Source of the DNA: SKPH01 sp051748565
GTDB taxonomy: Bacteria; Bacillota; Dethiobacteria; DTU022
NCBI GenBank assembly: GCA_051748565.1
Contig: JBNJHN010000064.1
Coordinates: 1-10,693 of the forward strand
Length of the DNA stretch: 10,693 bases
Direction: 5' to 3'
The notes beneath the pieces are model-generated. The model did no database searches, had not been told where the DNA came from, and saw nothing but the letters and a program-made list of their open reading frames with translations. This document shows positions 1 through 5,395 of this stretch, piece after piece. Made by a program: the position numbers and the translations under genes. The first letter of the stretch is position 1. Each line of letters starts with the position of its first letter.

Positions 1-107
1 GCCTGTCCGAAAAGATAGTGTAAAGTGACAATTTCATTGTTTAGCATAGCCACTGCAGCAATAGCTATGGCTAACAGCAGCATCAACACAATGAACACCG
101 TTCTCAT
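1..107 (-). CDS. LapA-domain (DUF1049-like) small membrane protein, N-terminal part
   Basis: The first 35 codons of a minus-strand gene lie here; the rest is beyond the window edge. The peptide starts MRTVFIVLMLLLAIAIAAVA, one hydrophobic helix (residues 4-20), followed by LNNEIVTLHYLFGQ. This pattern of a first TM helix, an N-x-x-x-V-T motif and a short beta segment ending in a G/W-Q turn is typical of LapA/DUF1049 proteins, which are about 90-110 residues with two TM helices. They are linked to envelope (lipopolysaccharide) assembly in Proteobacteria, but their role in Gram-positives is unclear. The start is fixed by AAAGGAG eight bases before the ATG. A promoter candidate lies 120 bases upstream. 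The assignment rests on the N-terminus only, so the family call is likely but not certain. Confidence 0.6.
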   Translation of the reverse strand, partial: MRTVFIVLMLLLAIAIAAVAMLNNEIVTLHYLFGQ

Positions 108-224
108 TGTTGTATCTCCTTTCCACCGTTTTCCGGTATTAGATTCTAAAATTGCAAGGATGGTAGAAGCAGGCATGCCAGGTTGCTATAACCTTGCAGA
201 CCTTGCCTCAATATTCCATACTAC

Positions 225-273
225 ATTATATCATTTCAGTGACAGTTTATATGATCCTAATGTGAAGTTTCAA
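225..273 (-). promoter_or_regulatory. Candidate promoter(s) for the LapA-domain gene
   Basis: Read on the minus strand, 233-225 is TGATATAAT, an extended -10 box (TGnTATAAT). A second candidate slightly upstream is TTGAAA (273-268), a 16-base spacer and TATAAA (251-246). Either would drive the gene starting at 107, leaving an untranslated leader of roughly 110-130 bases. Motif matches only; no start-site data. Confidence 0.4.
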
Positions 274-296
274 ACACAAGGGGACGACAGCTTTTG
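273..296. repeat. Degenerate REP-like palindrome fragment (possible)
   Basis: The stretch AACACAAGGGGACG...CTTTTG resembles the ends of the MITE at 2501-2668 (AACACAGAGGGACGGTTCTT). The shared blocks are AACACA, GGGACG and CTTTTG, with mismatches and about one gap. It lies just downstream of the OYE gene stop. The match is imperfect and could be chance. Confidence 0.3.
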
Positions 297-303
297 ATAG
301 CCC

Positions 304-1302
304 CTAGCCGTGCTGAAGACCTGTGATCGCCCTTTTTGCCCAGTCGGAATCATTCAGGATAGCTCTTCCCACCCCTATCAAGTCAGCCTTTCCCTCTTTA
401 AGCAAACTTTCCGCAGCCTCGGCCCGGGTAATCCCCCCGGTTAAAATGACCGGGATAGAAACCGCTTCCTTGATTGCCTCAGATAATGGTGAAAAGAAAC
501 CCTGCCCCGAAAGCCCCGGAACCGTATACCCTGAAAAGCCTCCGGAGATATCGAGGATATCTACACCTGCCTTTTCAAATTCCCTGGCTGCGGCTATACT
601 GTCCTCAATTGTTGTCCCGCCTGGCATGAAATCGGACGCCCCCAGCCTTAGCAGCAGTGGAAAATCTTCACCGGCTGCTTTTTTTATCGCTTCGATAATC
701 TGCAGGTGAATGCGGATCCGTTTTAAAACATCTTTGCCGTACTGGTCCGTTCTTCTGTTGGTTAAAGGAGAGAAAAACTGGTTTAAGAGGAAACCGTGGG
801 CGGAGTGAATCTCCACACCGTTGAAACCGGCTTCTTTGGTCCGCCTGGCGGCAGATAGAAAGGCCTCGATGATATCACTTATTTCTTCAATTGAAAGCTC
901 CCGGGGAGTGGTTTTTTTGCGTGGGTTTGAAATTGCAGTGGGGCCTAAGGGAACAGAACCGGTAATTCCTTCCGTAGTAGCACTCCCGGCATGGCTGATC
1001 TGCATAACAGCTTTGGATCCGTTTTCCTGAATTGCTTTGGCCAGTTTTCGCAGACCCTCTATTACACTGTCATCGGCTACAGAAAGCTGGCCTTCACTGG
1101 CTTTCCCGTCCGGTCTGACAAAACTGTGTTCAATAATAACCAGGGAAATGTATCCTCCCCTTGATTTCTCTGTGTAGTAATCGATCAGTTTTTGGCTAAC
1201 CTTGCCCCCGTCCTCGGATTTTTCAGTAGCCATAGGCGGCATCACCAGGCGGTTAGCCAATTCCAGGTTGCCGGCTTTTAAAGGTTTTAGTAGATGTTCC
1301 AT
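304..1302 (-). CDS. NADH:flavin oxidoreductase, Old Yellow Enzyme family (single TIM barrel)
   Basis: A 332-residue FMN-dependent oxidoreductase expected to reduce activated C=C bonds, or related substrates, with NAD(P)H in the cytosol. It carries the OYE signature: NRLVMPPMAT (residues 17-26), QISHAG (101-106), the active-site block GVEIHSAHGFLLNQFFSPLT (162-181) followed by NRRTDQYG, R219 in LLLRLG, and the phosphate-binding end GGI (289-291) and GVGRAILND (310-318). The length covers only the barrel, so the iron-sulfur and FAD/NAD domains of the 2,4-dienoyl-CoA reductase branch are absent. H166 and H169 are the usual substrate-binding pair. The usual proton-donor Tyr two residues after the second His (HGY) is Phe here (F171). 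The start is supported by GGGAGGG about eight bases upstream. It appears to be transcribed alone from its own promoter. The exact substrate is unknown. Confidence 0.93.
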   Translation of the reverse strand: MEHLLKPLKAGNLELANRLVMPPMATEKSEDGGKVSQKLIDYYTEKSRGGYISLVIIEHSFVRPDGKASEGQLSVADDSVIEGLRKLAKAIQENGSKAVMQISHAGSATTEGITGSVPLGPTAISNPRKKTTPRELSIEEISDIIEAFLSAARRTKEAGFNGVEIHSAHGFLLNQFFSPLTNRRTDQYGKDVLKRIRIHLQIIEAIKKAAGEDFPLLLRLGASDFMPGGTTIEDSIAAAREFEKAGVDILDISGGFSGYTVPGLSGQGFFSPLSEAIKEAVSIPVILTGGITRAEAAESLLKEGKADLIGVGRAILNDSDWAKRAITGLQHG

Positions 1303-1650
1303 AATAATATCCCTCCCTGCTTTGCTTTATTATATCATCTTGAAAAGCGCAGCACAGGGCAATAAAACAAAGTAACCCCATTGTATTCTAATTCGCTGGT
1401 GAAATAAACTGTTTAAACTGAGTCGGGAAGGTTTTATGGGGAACGTAAAGATAATCTAGAAAATAAGAGTGTAAATCACAATTGCACCTAAAACATGTCA
1501 TTATTGAGAAGCATAAAGCAATAGCTCCATCCCCTTGCTACTGATGGTATACCGGCCACAACCTGAAAATACCTTATGTAGTCAGGGCTGCAGGCAGCTT
1601 TATTTATGATAGCTTCAGATGAAGTCCTCAGCTCCATGTATTTTTTAAGC
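1303..1650. other. Gene-poor stretch between MBL hydrolase and OYE genes
   Basis: Beyond the OYE promoter, no recognised gene lies here. One minus-strand open frame, 1637-1488, could encode 49 residues (starting MELRTSSEAIINKAACSPDY). It begins 13 bases after the MBL stop codon, but has no ribosome site better than GAG and no family resemblance. In another minus frame the short run GRYTISSKGMELLLYASQ followed by a stop (within about 1503-1570) looks like the last strand and helix of a winged-helix domain. It may be the relic of a lost regulator, but the similarity is weak. No terminator hairpin was found for the MBL gene. Confidence 0.3.
1329..1337 (-). promoter_or_regulatory. Extended -10 promoter of the OYE gene
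   Basis: On the minus strand 1337-1329 reads TGATATAAT, a perfect extended -10 (TGnTATAAT), 26 bases before the OYE ATG. It is the same nonamer as the candidate at 225-233. No good -35 lies at 16-18 bases, as expected for an extended -10 promoter. The predicted leader is about 20 bases and contains the ribosome site. Confidence 0.55.
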
Positions 1651-2421
1651 TCAAACTTTCACTGCTTCTTTAAATGCCGGTATAATTACCGGCAAATCGG
1701 GATATTCCCGGGCAGCTTTTTCTATAAATGAAGCTGTATCAACAGAGCTTGATACCGGCGGAAAAGCATCATCGAAATGATGCAGATAAAGTGCCTTCGG
1801 CATTAAAAGTTCAATAAACTTTAACGCATAGCTGTTCAGGTCGCTGCGGCCCTGGAAAGGCAGGGTCAGCAGGTCCATGCCTGCAGGGTACTCTTCTGAG
1901 CTGTCCAGGTTGAGGCTTCCCAGATGCAGAACAGTCTTTCCATCTGCTGCTATCCTGTAAACTAATACTTTCCCCTCCGGGTAGCGTTTACTTTCACCCA
2001 CCAGCCTTCTTAAAGCTGAAAAATTGCTTAAGCACCGCCTGCTGAATAAGGTTTTAATAATCAAAGGCAAATCAAAACGAATATGCTGGCCCCTGTAAAC
2101 AGTTATTTCAAAGGGCCCTTTTTCGAATTTATCACCGGGCTTGATTATAACAACCCGGTTTTCAGGCACACCGTCCCGGTAAAGGCTTTCAGCCGCTGTC
2201 TTACAGCAATAAACCATTGCTTCCCCGGCATGGACTACTTGCGGGACATACATGAGGTGGTCAAAATGGCCGTGAGTTATAAAGATATCACCAAGCGATG
2301 CCAGTTCCTGTATTGAAGGTTCAGGCAGCTCCCGGTTCAGCGGCAGAAAAGGGTCAAATAGAATTGACTCACCTCCAGTGGAAAAGGAAAGGGTCGCAGT
2401 GCCCAACCATTTAATTTCCAT
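1651..2421 (-). CDS. MBL-fold metal-dependent hydrolase
   Basis: A 256-residue protein of the metallo-beta-lactamase fold, of the UlaG/UPF0173-like beta-lactamase_2 or _3 type. It opens MEIKWLGTATLSF, the usual first strand, then has LFDPF (21-25) and the metal motif THGHFDH (49-55; H50, H52, D54, H55). Further candidate ligands are H113 (RGQHIRFD) and H214/H215 (LYLHHFDD). At the position where the family normally has Gly-Asp (bridging Asp), the sequence is HLGSLNLD (166-173), so Ser169 replaces Asp unless D173 substitutes. No signal peptide, so cytosolic. The ribosome site is weak (GAAG about 12 bases upstream), but an in-frame stop shortly before the ATG and the canonical N-terminus leave no other start. 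The substrate cannot be told; members act on phosphodiesters, lactones or nucleotides. Confidence 0.85.
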   Translation of the reverse strand: MEIKWLGTATLSFSTGGESILFDPFLPLNRELPEPSIQELASLGDIFITHGHFDHLMYVPQVVHAGEAMVYCCKTAAESLYRDGVPENRVVIIKPGDKFEKGPFEITVYRGQHIRFDLPLIIKTLFSRRCLSNFSALRRLVGESKRYPEGKVLVYRIAADGKTVLHLGSLNLDSSEEYPAGMDLLTLPFQGRSDLNSYALKFIELLMPKALYLHHFDDAFPPVSSSVDTASFIEKAAREYPDLPVIIPAFKEAVKV

Positions 2422-2500
2422 AATTTTTGATTCTTCATCACTAAGATGTTTTCCTGCCTAAAAACACCAGTTCAGATTTCGCCTGTCATAGATGAAAAAA

Positions 2501-2668
2501 AACACAGAGGGACGGTTCTTTTGTGTTGCATTAGCATCTCCATTCTTTTAAATGTTAGTAGGGTGATTTATGCCAAGGGGCGCTTGAAAGAAAAGCAGTT
2601 CAGGTGTAATCATGTGATTGCATGTGGTATTAATGGACCGGAGCACGGAAGAACTGTCCCTTTGTGTT
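2501..2668 (+). mobile_element. 168-bp MITE-like relic of a REP-associated (Y1/RAYT) transposase element
   Basis: The ends are inverted repeats. The left arm, 2501-2525, starts AACACAGAGGGACGGTTCTT. The right arm, 2668-2644 read in reverse complement, starts AACACAAAGGGACAGTTCTT. They match at 21 of 25 bases. The interior is not random: ATG at 2570 opens MPRGA-stop-KKSSSGV, then after a one-base shift NHVIACGING. This aligns with the transposase N-terminus in the copy at 4027 (MPRSVRKESSSGLYHVIDHGIN). The element thus looks like a transposase unit deleted from about codon 25 to the 3' palindrome, now with a stop and a frameshift, and mobile only in trans if at all. Each arm can also fold on itself (AACACA with TGTGTT). 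No target duplication is apparent, as expected for the HUH/Y1 type. Confidence 0.72.
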
Positions 2669-2945
2669 ATAAGAAACGCTAATTTCTGAATATTTTAGTA
2701 TTGTTGGCAGGAATTTTGAAAAGAGGGAAAAAGTAAGATTTTAGAGTAAGAATATTATATGATATTGATTCTCGTTAAAATCAACTATGAGAGGGAACAC
2801 TTTACGCAGCACTGAGAAGTTGAGCCATCTTTTTTATTTGGGCATTATAATAATCGTAAGCGATATAGGGTTGGTTATTGCGCTAGATTATGATGCAATG
2901 GTGATTCATAACCTGCAGGATTATACCGGAAGGAGTGGTTCAAGT

Positions 2946-3923
2946 ATGAAGGTATTTGTTACTGGTGCAACTGGATTTATTGGAACAGAACTAGTTAAGC
3001 TATTAATCGAAAAGGGCCATCAACCTCACTGTTTTGTCAGAAATACGAGTAAAAAAGAAAAACTTGAGGGACTGGGAGTTTCATTTTGCATAGGAGATGT
3101 AACTGACAAGGAATCCATAATAAGAGGTATGCAGGGCTGCGATTGGGTGGTGCACTTGGCAAATATATACTCTTTCTGGGAGCCAAATAAGAACATATAC
3201 ACAGAGGTCAATGTTAAAGGCACTCAAAATGTTATGGAAACAGCAATTGAAAACAATATTTTAAAAATCGCTCATATCAGTACGGTAGGCGTTTATGGTG
3301 ACCGTACAGATGAAATCATCACTGAAGAAAGTGAAGTAGGTTCCACTCGCTTCAGCGAGTATTCTCAAAGCAAACTTGCTGGCGACCTGATTGCCTGGGA
3401 CTTATTAGAAAAAAAAGGTTTACCGCTAGTTGTAATCTATCCCACAGTAGTGGTTGGTCCAAATGATCCTAAGCCTACAGGTCAATATTTAATAAACTTA
3501 CTTGAAGGAAAAATTCCGGCAATAGTTTTTAATGATGTTATATTTACTTTTACTGATGTTAGAGATGTCGCTTTAGGAATAATTAAGGCGCTTGAAAAAA
3601 ATAATAATATCGGAGAAAAATACATTATTGGCAAAGAACAGATTACTTATGGAGATTATACCAGTTTAATTTGTAATACTGCCGGAGTAGCTGTACCGAA
3701 AATGAAAATGAGTAATACTATGGCCTTAACCATGGCTTATATATTTACTGGACTTGCCAGTCTAAATAAAAAACCTCCCCGGTGGGGCATGTCTATAGAT
3801 ACTGTTAGAACTATGACCAATGATGTCAGGGCTGATGGCAGCAAGGCAGAAAGAGAGTTAGACTTGATCTATACTCCTATAAAGGATAGTCTGACAGAAG
3901 CTATAAAGGCATGCTCTCAATAA
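2946..3923 (+). CDS. NAD(P)-dependent epimerase/reductase, extended SDR family
   Basis: A 325-residue extended short-chain dehydrogenase of the dihydroflavonol-reductase/HpnA-like branch. It shows the Rossmann motif VTGATGFIG (5-13), IGDVTD (49-54; Asp at the adenine pocket), VHLAN (69-73), NVKGTQNV (89-96), catalytic S112 (AHISTVGVYG), Y139 and K143 (YSQSK), and the substrate-loop PTVVVGPND (166-174). The C-terminal ERELDLIYTPIKDSLTEAI is typical of the family. It probably oxidises or reduces a sugar-nucleotide, steroid-like or flavonol-like carbonyl; the substrate is unknown. The open frame extends to an ATG at 2787, but GGAAGGAG at 2928-2935, ten bases before ATG 2946, and the Rossmann strand beginning MKVFVTG fix the start here. 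By eye it is more AT-rich than its neighbours and lies between two transposase relics, which hints at separate acquisition. Confidence 0.9.
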   Translation: MKVFVTGATGFIGTELVKLLIEKGHQPHCFVRNTSKKEKLEGLGVSFCIGDVTDKESIIRGMQGCDWVVHLANIYSFWEPNKNIYTEVNVKGTQNVMETAIENNILKIAHISTVGVYGDRTDEIITEESEVGSTRFSEYSQSKLAGDLIAWDLLEKKGLPLVVIYPTVVVGPNDPKPTGQYLINLLEGKIPAIVFNDVIFTFTDVRDVALGIIKALEKNNNIGEKYIIGKEQITYGDYTSLICNTAGVAVPKMKMSNTMALTMAYIFTGLASLNKKPPRWGMSIDTVRTMTNDVRADGSKAERELDLIYTPIKDSLTEAIKACSQ

Positions 3924-3954
3924 AAGGTGATAATTCGCTCAAAATGTACAGGGG

Positions 3955-4205
3955 AATGCACAGGGGGACGGTTCTTTTGTGTTGTATCAGCAACTATATA
4001 CTGTTAGATTTTAGTAGGGTGGTTATATGCCAAGGAGCGTGAGGAAGGAAAGCAGCTCAGGTCTTTATCATGTGATTGATCATGGCATTAATAAGCAGAG
4101 GATTTTTGAAGGAGAAGATTGCCGAGAATTTTTGGGGATGTTAAGAATGTATAGGAAGATAAGCGGTTACAAAATATAAAGGAACAAGGATTATCGATCA
4201 GCGTA
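3955..4205 (+). mobile_element. Internally deleted REP-associated transposase (Y1/RAYT) copy
   Basis: The left end at 3959-3984 (CACAGGGGGACGGTTCTTTT, then GTGTTG) matches the left arm of the MITE at 2501. The following leader is the same length to within a base (62 versus 61 from GGGACGG to ATG) and shares TTAGTAGGGTG before ATGCCAAGG. A 50-codon frame (4027-4179) encodes the transposase N-terminus. Immediately after, in the +2 frame, 4176-4205 encodes IKEQGLSISV, resembling the KEEGLSIRQI segment near the C-terminus of these transposases. The catalytic HUH and Tyr region is therefore deleted. No right palindrome is present; the element ends where the next gene's ATG begins. Confidence 0.7.
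4027..4179 (+). pseudogene. Transposase N-terminal fragment, REP-associated Y1 (IS200-like) family
   Basis: A 50-residue reading frame, starting MPRSVRKESSSGLYHVIDHG, with INKQRIFEGEDCREFLGMLR and YRKISGYKI before a stop. This is the standard N-terminus of Firmicutes RAYT/Y1 transposases (compare the family pattern MPR-ARK-S-SGIYHVM-RGINRQ-IFE-D-D). The family normally runs for about 200-330 residues and carries an HUH motif soon after SGYxIYAYCLM; that motif is lost here. The Arg of the usual RGIN is His (HGIN). No product activity is expected. Confidence 0.75.
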
Positions 4206-4640
4206 ATGGAAATAAATAAAGTGACCCAAGCCGAAAAAACGAATGCCATGCACCTAGTATGGGAGGTATTTTTAGAATTTGAAGCTCCCGAATATACGAA
4301 AGAAGGGGTCAAGACTTTCCGGGATTTTATCACTGATAAGAATCAAACCGATAGCCTTGAAATCTATGGCGCTTATGAAACCGGGGAGCTTGCCGGTGTG
4401 ATCGCGACAAGAAACGAGGGCAGCCATATAGCGTTATTTTTTGTGGACAAGAAATATCACAGGCAGGGAATCGGGCGAAAGCTATGGGAAGCGGTTTTAA
4501 GAAACAGTCCCGCTGAAACCATCACGGTCCATTCCTCTCCTTATGCCGGAGAGATTTATCGCAAATTAGGATTTACCGATACCGATGGGGAACAAACAGA
4601 GCATGGGATAAGTTATATCTCTATGCAGTACCAAAGATGA
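4206..4640 (+). CDS. GNAT family N-acetyltransferase
   Basis: A 144-residue, single-domain GCN5-related acetyltransferase expected to move an acetyl group from acetyl-CoA to an amine. The N-terminal strand MEINKVTQAE leads into helix NAMHLVWEVFLEFEAPEYT (13-31). GELAGVIATR (60-69) and HIALFFVDKKYHRQGIGRKL (74-93) form the central strand and the acetyl-CoA pyrophosphate loop (R86-Q-G-I-G-R91). SPYAGEIYRKLGF (111-123) is the motif B helix, with Tyr118 as likely general acid. The substrate is unknown. No ribosome site lies at normal distance: AAGGAACAAGGA is about 15 bases from the ATG. The upstream DNA is transposase relic, and no other start codon exists before an in-frame stop at 4152. The native upstream region was apparently lost to an element-mediated rearrangement, so expression is uncertain. 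Confidence 0.88.
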   Translation: MEINKVTQAEKTNAMHLVWEVFLEFEAPEYTKEGVKTFRDFITDKNQTDSLEIYGAYETGELAGVIATRNEGSHIALFFVDKKYHRQGIGRKLWEAVLRNSPAETITVHSSPYAGEIYRKLGFTDTDGEQTEHGISYISMQYQR

Positions 4641-4808
4641 AATTACCTTAAACGATAAAATGCCTGTTTTTGGCCGGGATAGCTTGAAATGCAGCAGATT
4701 AGCATAGTATTGTAATTCTAACAGAAAAACAAAATCTTATCTTTTAATTAATTTATACCACTGAATTTCAAGTTAACATCGAGGAGCGTTGCGAGGTGAA
4801 TAATCACT

Positions 4809-4834
4809 GAAGGACGGCACTTCTGTGTTGTAAG
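4809..4834 (+). repeat. Solitary REP-like palindrome fragment
   Basis: GAAGGACGGCACTTCTGTGTT then GTAAG matches the transposase-associated left end at 3964-3986 (GGACGGTTCTTTTGTGTT then GTA) with two or three differences. The downstream DNA does not resemble the transposase leader or MPR start, so this is a lone palindrome or an eroded end, about 75 bases before yjbQ. The rest of the 4641-4909 interval shows no gene. Confidence 0.5.
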
Positions 4835-4909
4835 ATAGAAGAATTTGAATCTTAGCTTTCTACAAATCTTTGCAGAGCGCAAGGCAAACAACCAGGAGGT
4901 GCAGCAGAC

Positions 4910-5326
4910 GTGAAATCCTTTAAAAAAGAACTGTGGTTTCAGACCAGGGGAAGAAGAGAGTTTGTCAACATCACCTCCCAGGTCCAGCAGGCCCTTTCGG
5001 AGAGTGGTATTCAGGAGGGGTTGCTGTTGTGCAACGCCATGCATATCACGGCCAGCGTTTTCATAAACGATGATGAAGCGGGACTGCATCATGATCTGGA
5101 AGTTTGGCTGGAGAAACTGGCGCCGGAGAAGCCCCATGCGCAGTATCGACACAACGGGTTTGAGGATAATGCCGATGCACATCTTAAGCGGTCGGTGATG
5201 GGCAGGGAAGTGGTGGTAGCTGTGACCGAGGGCAGGTTGGATTTTGGCCCTTGGGAGCAGATCTTTTATGGTGAATTCGATGGAAAGCGCGAAAAAAGGG
5301 TTTTAGTTAAGATTATCGGGGAATAA
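4910..5326 (+). CDS. yjbQ: YjbQ family protein (secondary thiamine-phosphate synthase, UPF0047)
   Basis: A 138-residue cytosolic protein of the YjbQ/UPF0047 family. The family pattern is complete: ITSQV (21-25), LLCNAMHITASVFINDDE (39-56), GLHHDLEVWLEKL (58-70), YRHNGFEDNADAHLKRSVMG (79-98), TEGRLDFGPWEQIFYGEFDG (106-125), and the terminal strand KREKRVLVKII. E. coli YjbQ shows weak thiamine-phosphate synthase activity, which gave the family its name; the physiological role is not settled. The start is GTG at 4910 with AGGAGGT nine bases upstream (4894-4900), an excellent ribosome site that rules out other starts. The gene stands alone, converging on the AAA ATPase with a 69-base gap and no evident terminator. 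Confidence 0.95.
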   Translation: MKSFKKELWFQTRGRREFVNITSQVQQALSESGIQEGLLLCNAMHITASVFINDDEAGLHHDLEVWLEKLAPEKPHAQYRHNGFEDNADAHLKRSVMGREVVVAVTEGRLDFGPWEQIFYGEFDGKREKRVLVKIIGE

Positions 5327-5395
5327 GCCGGGAGTACGCCTTAATCACTAACTCTATAAGAAGTATATAAAGCTTGTATCCGGTATCGATGTGGG

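Noticed and set aside
25..297. 90-residue plus-strand open frame at the left edge
   Set aside because: It starts at GTG without a ribosome site and runs antisense to the LapA-domain gene, whose reading has a strong ribosome site and family-like sequence.
281..304. GGGG...CCCC inverted pair after the OYE stop as a terminator
   Set aside because: Only four or five pairs with a long loop and no T-run on the minus strand.
2446..2682. 78-residue plus-strand open frame
   Set aside because: It runs through both inverted ends of the MITE in a frame unrelated to the transposase start and has no ribosome site.
4748..5182. 144-residue minus-strand open frame
   Set aside because: It is antisense to yjbQ, whose conserved motifs and ribosome site are unmistakable.
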